64,000 nt of DNA from Chondrilla cf. caribensis. Lineage: Eukaryota > Porifera > Demospongiae > Chondrillida > Chondrillidae. This document shows, piece after piece, positions 57,536 to 64,000 of this stretch; the first letter of the stretch is position 1, and every line of letters starts with the position of its first letter. Both the position numbers and the translations under genes were made by a program. The stretch is taken from positions 1,211,123 to 1,275,122 of the forward strand of contig OZ026550.1 of the NCBI GenBank assembly GCA_964020155.1, in the 5' to 3' direction. Under the pieces are notes generated by a model, which was given only the letters and a program-made list of their open reading frames with translations, made no database searches and had not been told where the DNA came from.

Positions 57536-60500
57536 TCAAGTACTGTAAAGCTTCAGTGGCTGATAGTGGAGATCACTCTCATCCTCAGGTGTACTATTGA
57601 CTTGATCTCGAGCTCCTTAAGAAGGCAAACGTACAGAACATGTATATTATTATATTGATCATTATATAAGGTAATTGTAATGAGGATGACTATACTATGT
57701 AATTAATACAATTCACTGTGACTGCCGTGATATCACTTTAATTGTGACATTAAATATTATCCTCAAGTCCAATTGATGATCATCTCGTTATAAAGGATGA
57801 TAAAATGATATCATTCAACATGGTGTAAATATTTTATGGATATTCTCACTGACAGTCTATATTGTCTGTACCAGATGAACATATAAGCACCAATTGCAAC
57901 TGTAACCGTCTACATTAACCACTGATTGAAAGCAGTTGGAATTTGTGCACTATTTATACAACTTTTATAATAGCAATTCAATTCATTATTTTTACTCTAA
58001 TTATAAGAGTTAATACACTAGATCATGTCTAATCCAAAATTATCCAAACAGGCTCTAATACTACTATACTCCTACTTTTACCCAATAAATAAATTTAACT
58101 TGTTAAGTCTTAAAATTTACCAGATATTCTCATTTTCAGATGATGCCTAATAACGTAATTATCTTCATACTACCATGGATATTACATGAAATAGCAAACA
58201 ATAATTGTGCTCTCATTTGGATGTGTTTGGTGATAGTAAAGGTGAACAAAGGGATCAAGACTTCATGCCGCCAGGGATACAACCAGTTACCACAGCAAGG
58301 AGGAACAAACCTTAATTCAAATGTACTGCATGATGCAAATGTTTTAAAGTGTCATAGTAATATTATTATATGTAAGTTAATACGCTACATACATGCTAAC
58401 TACACACATTTTTTTCTACATCTAACTGCAAAGATTAATATAATACTAATTTTAAATTACCTCTGAGTTGCTGATAATGTGGATTTTCCAAACCTGACTT
58501 ATCATAGTGCTCTTCAGCATTTATTGGCATTGACTGGGAATTCCTCTCAGAGCCTCTATTATAAACCTCTGCCCTGAAATCTGAATAGAAAATAATAATG
58601 CAGTACCAAGTAATTTGAGTTAAAAACTTGTGGGGTTATATACCAGCTGCACACTAGCTTGAATTACATGATAATTTATCATGCATACTGATACAAATAT
58701 TAAATTTTGTATAATTAACTTGGTTTACATTGTGTTGGCCATTTTGACAAATTATGCAATTATTATGTTCACTCAATCAAAATTACACAGAATTTGTTGA
58801 GCTCACATACACTTACTAGCAATTATTAATATATTCAGTGCTATTACATGATGAGATATAATCAACGTACCTGTTGACTGTTTGGATTTCTTCCGAAACT
58901 GAACACATTTTCCAAGTCCAAAACCAGTTACAAATGCCAGTGAAATGATAATCAGTGAACCAATCACAACACCAGATATTTCAGCTGTTGACAAGGCAGA
59001 TGACTGTGGTGGTGTTTCAATGTGGCAGTGGATATCTGTGAACATGTCTGTGTGTTTAAGTGTTGAACATGAGGAGAAGGAAAATTTGCCTATGGTTATA
59101 AAATACAAACATGAACATTACGCTCAAATATTGAGGCTGATTCCCACTCCAGTCTATCCACCCACTCATCTGACTAAAAATCTGATTTCTATCACAGACC
59201 ACCCACATACATATCTAATTAAGAGACATCTAACCCTCACTTTAGTCATGGCTACCCATGCACCCACCCACCACTCATTCAAATAATTGAAACATCTGAT
59301 CCACTCTCATTTCTACAAGACTAGTGTAGGGGTATACAGATACACGTGCTATTACATGTATTACAGTGAAACCTCTCTATTACAAACCTCTGAATTGCAG
59401 AAACCTCTATAATAAGGACACCATTCTGTGTCCCAGTGTAGTACTGTAGTGTATTAGGTGACCTCTGAATTGAGGACACCTCCGTAATAAGGACTAAAAT
59501 CAAGGTCCCAAAGTGTCCTTAATAGAGAGGTTCCACTGTATAAGGAAAATATACAAGCCATTGTAGTATACTTGACTCGTGCATTCACTCATATTGTCAT
59601 TTAATTGGTTCTACTCAAGTCTATACACCAGTACATCTAAATAGATAGGCTGATCCCCAACTTCAACCCATACACACACACACTGGCTTGAACACACATT
59701 TAATCTCCACTCATGTACACAAATATTGATTGGATCATATCTTTACAGGTGTGGGTACAGATGGGCACACATGTACAAATTAATAGTCTATGTTTGACAC
59801 AAAAAACACAAAAAAACACATCCTTCTGATATTCCATCGAGTCGACCCAAACAGTCATAGCCCAAGCAGTATTCTTCTGAGTGATCAGAGGTTAAAAATG
59901 CACTAGTAAGGCACCTCATGAATTATTAATGAAGTTTCTTAGTCATATAAACACCCCACCACATAAAAGGAAATGCCCACACATCATGGTACAATTGTTG
60001 TTGGCACACGGTCCGTTAAAAGAGCACTTATACTTTTCAATTCCTTTTGCCAATAGAGATTTCACCAGTTGTACATTAGGTACCTTGAAGCAATTTTTTA
60101 GTTCAAATTTGGTTGTTGAGGTGTAGGGTTCGACAATCCATCATTGTTGACATCAAAATAGGTAGCCATGCCGCGGCCATTTTTGCCAATATTTAAAATT
60201 ATGTCAGAACAATATTCTATCTTAATATTTTTTTGATGTCATTGAATTTACGTAAGGTTTGTAGCTAGGTACGTATCTGTACATAGAGCAAACCTAGTAT
60301 ATATAAATTTATCCTTCAAAAATGAAGATATAGGAGATAATGTAAGTTACCTTGAGGCTGTAGTCATAGCAGATGGGATGCTCAACTGTCCATTCACCCA
60401 CTCACATATACAATTAACTATTTTGATCATATCTTACAGGTGTGGGTTTATACAGATACTCGTGTGATGTTTAGTAGTGCAGGTATCTGTCAGTATCATT

Positions 60501-63500
60501 ATGATGCAATACTGGGTTGTCTTTTGGGTTTTTCATATTTCACATTGATGATGATAAGTGAGTCCTACCCCTTCATCTTGTACCTAGTAAGTGATTGTAT
60601 AGCCAATTATGTGTTAGTAGTCTATGAGCTGTATGATCTATTGTTGTTGTCCCTTTTGTTTCTGAATAATAATAATACTGAAAGAACTAACAGCTGTTGT
60701 TGTTCTAGTGTGTTAAACATAGAGTTGTTTAATCTAATAATTCAGTGCATCAGTGAAGAATTATCCTTCTTGCGTATATTAGTATTTCGGAAACAGGCAC
60801 AATACATTACAACATGCATGTACATACTGATTGTCTATGTTTGATATAAGAAAATCGCAAACCTCTTTTCTCCCAGATACCATCCTCTCTACATCGCATC
60901 TGTGTGGTCCCACAGACAGTCACATTTCTGCTGTTACCACAAGCAAGGGTGATAACATGATTTGCAGATATTTGCTGAGGAGTCTCTCCCAGTAGTGTGC
61001 AGCCAGGGATATCTGGTACAGTACACGTTCCTACAAAAAGAACAATGGCTGCAGTATATATACACTGCCTTTCAAAAGAAAGTTACTAGTACATCATTAT
61101 TAAAATCGCGATTACAAAGCAGGGGAAAATGTTGCTGCTTGTTTGTGTTTGAGGTCAACAGTGTTAAATGAATCAAAGAGAATGAATAGAGTGGCCTTGC
61201 AAATCTTGAGAAGCCATTGACTGTATAGAACTCATCGTTTATCAAATAGAATCATTTCAAATTATGGTCTTCAGATAGACTGAGAAGAATTGATTTCAGT
61301 ATTGACATCAGACATGCATTCACTTTTCAATTCAGTATCAAATATTACAGAATTACAGAGTATGCTGAAAGTAATGACTGTCACACCAAAATGGAGGAGA
61401 TATGGACAACAGTGGTGTAGGAAGCATTTCAGAAATGCATGAAGGTGTCGTGCTATGGTCACACCCACTGCCTTCAAATCACCTCCCTTCTCATGCACCC
61501 CCTTTTAGTTGATACGTAAATTTCTTCTTGTAAAGAAGTATTTAATGAAATCAAGTTTTCTAGAAAAATTAAGTTAATTAAAAATTAAATAGTTCTAAGG
61601 ACAGTACTTGGAGTTCCGAGATTGGCAGCAACTTGCTAGACTAGATATTAGTCAAAGACTATTTTGAATTGTATACCTTCTGCTCATTGATAGAAAGTAG
61701 CGAAGCTATATGACCATCCTGGTTCTGTGCCAGACTGAGTGATGCTGTATAGTAATATCCAGTATAATTACCTTAATACCTGGGTCAAACTGATTCAGAA
61801 GTATATATTATCCAGGTAAAAAGCTGACTACACATGTATACACTCACTATTTAACTCTGAGCTTTGAAGTAATCTGTAGCCACCAAGTCTGGCAATACAT
61901 GACTGATTAAAATCTTGAATGAGTCCATAGAATGCAACGACAGGACCATCTGTTCTCAATGTTGTCAATTCAGTACTGTTTATAGTACCAACAGGAATTG
62001 TTTCATTTACTTTTCTACAAGCTCTGAAAACAGTGAGCTTTAATCCAGCCAGGCAAAAATCTCTAGAGGCTATAAGAGTATATGTACAAAGTACAGTATT
62101 ATACTAATCAATCACTTATGAAGTAGAAAGTCATTATACATAATATAACACAAACTGTAAAGGACCAACAAAATCAGTCATTGTTATAATCACAATCTGA
62201 TGCTCTTCCCATCAGGATTACAGTGTTGAAAATAAGGTTTAAGGTTTATAATTTCTGGTCTACAGCATTTTTGACTGGTTTCCATTTGCACGGGTTGTTT
62301 TCAAGATGATTGGCATAATAAAGTCCTACTGTATTAAGTTGGACATTATATTTTAAATTAGTGAAATGACAATCACTTACGTAAATCCATTGTACCTATA
62401 CTATGCTCATTATACACTCATATGCTTACTTACTAGTGCTGGGACAATTAATCAATTAATCAATGATTTTTATTTCAAATCTGTTTATCATTAATAGTGC
62501 AAGCAAATTGAATAATCACAGGAAGTAATTAAATGAGTAGAACAGGAGGCCACTCCCACCTTATTACCCAGAGCCTTTACTCCATGGGTGCAATTTTGTA
62601 CATCCTCAGGTGTATACCTTTAATGTGAAGAGGACTCTATAGACTCCACTTTACGTCTATTGGATGACTATTCAGTGTAATAAATTTAAAGTGGGATGCC
62701 CACTCAATTATTTACCAATTTTATTTTAATAATTAATCAATTAATCAATCAGCTACTATGTACTGAAAATTACAGTAGATTCCAAGCCCTATAGTACATA
62801 CATACGTACTTATTCTATATACATACATGCAACGTTAACCAAACCTATACATTATATAGAACTACATACCTTGGCCATCAGCACTATTGACTTCAAGTAC
62901 TTTGATGTAGTCTCCTAACTCAAAGATCACGGTCACACTCTTCCCATCAGTATTTCCAGAGCTAATGGTGGAGCTGTTTCTCAAATTGTCCTCATACACA
63001 ACAGACATACCATTCACACCATGACTGGTATTGTAGAAGATCACCAATTCTGCTATTCTTGTCACAAATGGTTCTCCGAGTTTGATATTGTGGTCAAATG
63101 AATCGTCAGATTCTTCTCCATATCTCCTTCCTCCACTAGGACCCATCACAAGTCGAGAGGGACGGTCAGGCCACAATGAAGGGTCCACGTAAGCTCCGAT
63201 GCTGTCAATAACATATCCCTGACTACCATAAAACCCCACAATTGGTCCAAGAACTGTGAAATAGGCGCCTTTTTTCTCCCCCACGCCGTAATACTCAATA
63301 GTCCCATTGGTCCTTCTGATATCGAAAGCAAGATGCTTAGGAACATATGGAGACAAACCAGACTCAAACCCCCCACTTCTGTAATAACCGTACATCTTCT
63401 CAATTATATCTCTTCCACTGAGCGCAAACTCGAAGCTAACATCTGATTCGACTTTACGACTACCACGAAAAAGGTGCCCAACTAGTGTACGAGGACTGGT

Positions 63501-63740
63501 CCCATTGAGGATATCATACTTGGCCTGGAATCTATGGAGTCCAAAAGTATCATTGCGTCTCCCCCGAAGGAGGACATTGACAGGGCGGAAAGTGTATTCG
63601 CCGTCAAGTAAATTGTTGTCCAACAAGTCGTCGAAACTCTTACCTCCATCTCCACCGATTTTAGCTGATTTATACACGACACACTCTCCAGGACCTGAGA
63701 AAACGAGAAAACACGAGCAAATCACGATTGTCAAAATCAT
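57536..63740 (-). CDS. Transmembrane lectin receptor: two jacalin-like domains, CCP/sushi, TM helix, tyrosine-motif tail
   Basis: Six minus-strand exons: 63740-62870, 62060-61848, 61030-60863, 59035-58871, 58580-58461, 57615-57536. Every junction is GT-AG and phase 1; the sum is 1617 bp, 538 residues plus stop. Residues 1-20 are a signal peptide (start at 63740 preferred; an upstream in-frame ATG at 63830 would bury it). Jacalin-like domain 1 is ~27-177 (GGDGG at 29-33, GPIVGFYGSQGYVIDSIG). Domain 2 is ~188-355, split by intron 1 (GPSGG, GPVVAFYG, ARLGGY). The CCP is 363-421 (Cys364, 392, 408, 421, Trp414). The TM helix is ~437-459, then KKSK. Tail tyrosines: VYNRG, EHYDKS, NPHYQQL (NPxY and YxxL), LHYQPL (YxxL). 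A carbohydrate-binding cell-surface receptor with signalling or endocytic tail is inferred. Confidence 0.8.
58608..58672. mobile_element. Decayed copy of the 56-bp fold-back repeat
   Basis: AAGTAATTTGAGTT...AACTTGTGGGG...TTGAATTACATG matches the reverse complement of 53197-53252. It lies in intron 4 of the receptor gene. Confidence 0.4.
59364..59538. mobile_element. pogo-type MITE (family 2, copy 2)
   Basis: TA-CAGTGAAACCTCTCTATTA at the left and TAATAGAGAGGTTCCACTG-TA at the right, 175 bp, in intron 3 of the receptor gene. It is the same family as 34794-34970 in the opposite orientation. It also has the inverted CCTCTGAATTG repeats inside. Confidence 0.85.
59800..59900 (-). pseudogene. Probable relic copy of the receptor CCP exon
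   Basis: The minus strand has TATGACTGTTTGGG...CTCGATGGAATATCAG, similar to the end of the CCP exon (GTGACTGTCTGTGGG...GCGATG...GATGGTATCTGG). It is followed by a shared intron segment (TCAAACATAGAC near both). A short open frame (EYCLGYDCLGRL...) lacks a good donor. It is probably an old exon duplication within intron 3. Confidence 0.35.
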
Positions 63741-64000
63741 CGTGCGATCGTTTGGTTTGAAGTTAAGAATGCATCCCTGGTCCTGTTGCGGCGCTGTTAT
63801 TTTCCACGGTTGTTTCAACATGGCTACCAAATCCCATGGAATTGGAATTGGAAACTGCGGACCGTAGAAAATTTGCAGTACGTTTCGAAGGCTATTTCTT
63901 TCTTATCCCGCTGATGTTTCAAAGGTTGAAGAGCAATGGTAAGTAAATTAAATATAATTTTGACATTTGAGTGATAAAACGGACTGCTTAATTGTGTACG
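63741..64000. other. Upstream region of the receptor gene; possible divergent exon
   Basis: No TATA box is visible upstream of 63740. A plus-strand ATG at 63931 (MFQRLKSN) runs into GTAAGT at 63952-63957, a possible first exon of a divergent gene leaving the window. The evidence is weak. Confidence 0.2.

Noticed and set aside
59800..59900. Extra exon between the CCP exon and the TM exon
   Set aside because: Joining exon 3 directly to the TM exon supplies the final CCP cysteine (W...C) with matching phase; the candidate has no usable donor.
60440..60844. 134-codon hydrophobic frame inside the receptor gene
   Set aside because: It lies in intron 3, is AT-rich and leucine/isoleucine-rich by composition, and has no splice context or domain.
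63741..63830. Upstream in-frame ATG at 63830 as the receptor start
   Set aside because: It would place 30 polar residues before the hydrophobic signal peptide; the ATG at 63740 gives a normal signal sequence.
63505..63867. 120-codon plus-strand frame opposite the jacalin exon
   Set aside because: It is a shadow of the receptor's first exon, which has signal peptide, domain motifs and splice signals on the minus strand.

Overview
The window looks like animal (metazoan) nuclear DNA. It has short GT-AG introns, signal-peptide proteins encoded in four to six exons, TATA boxes, AATAAA sites, many CAGT-ended pogo/Tigger-type elements with TA target duplications, long microsatellites and no bacterial gene packing. 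A receptor joining jacalin-like lectin domains to a sushi domain, plus the compact AT-rich intergenic DNA, fits an early-branching animal such as a sponge. That placement is an inference, not proven.

Layout. Positions 1-13.3 kb are repeat-dominated: a ~450-bp unit in at least seven copies, two related 38-40-bp minisatellites, a ~64-copy 30-bp minisatellite, and two non-autonomous DNA transposons. A TATA-less, CCAAT/CRE/NRF1-type promoter with a candidate first exon lies at 14.57-15.0 kb. Three paralogous minus-strand genes (A 16.97-18.89 kb, B 31.05-33.49 kb, C 35.45-37.48 kb) encode secreted or membrane-anchored LCAT/group XV phospholipase-like enzymes. They sit in segmentally duplicated blocks that also carry the same retroelement fossil and 3' flanks. 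A and B are intact; C has a 4-bp frameshift. Between A and B lie a 2.1-kb fold-back element, telomere-like repeats, a pogo transposase fragment, a deleted Ty3/gypsy retrotransposon, a hAT-like MITE and hammerhead-ribozyme-like motifs.

From 38.0 to 42.4 kb a ~1.4-kb unit is present in three and a partial fourth copy; it carries a small cysteine-rich exon and a datable MITE insertion. A plus-strand LCAT-like gene (D, 47.4-49.8 kb) is followed by a decayed duplicate (E, 53.8-55.7 kb) with a Tigger element in its intron, plus further exon relics. The window thus holds one enzyme family at every stage from intact gene to fossil.

The last 6.2 kb hold a six-exon minus-strand gene. Its splice phases are all consistent (phase 1). 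The predicted 538-residue protein has a signal peptide, two jacalin-like lectin domains, a CCP/sushi domain, one transmembrane helix, and a tail with NPxY and YxxL tyrosine motifs. This lectin-type candidate immune or adhesion receptor is the most interesting protein in the window.
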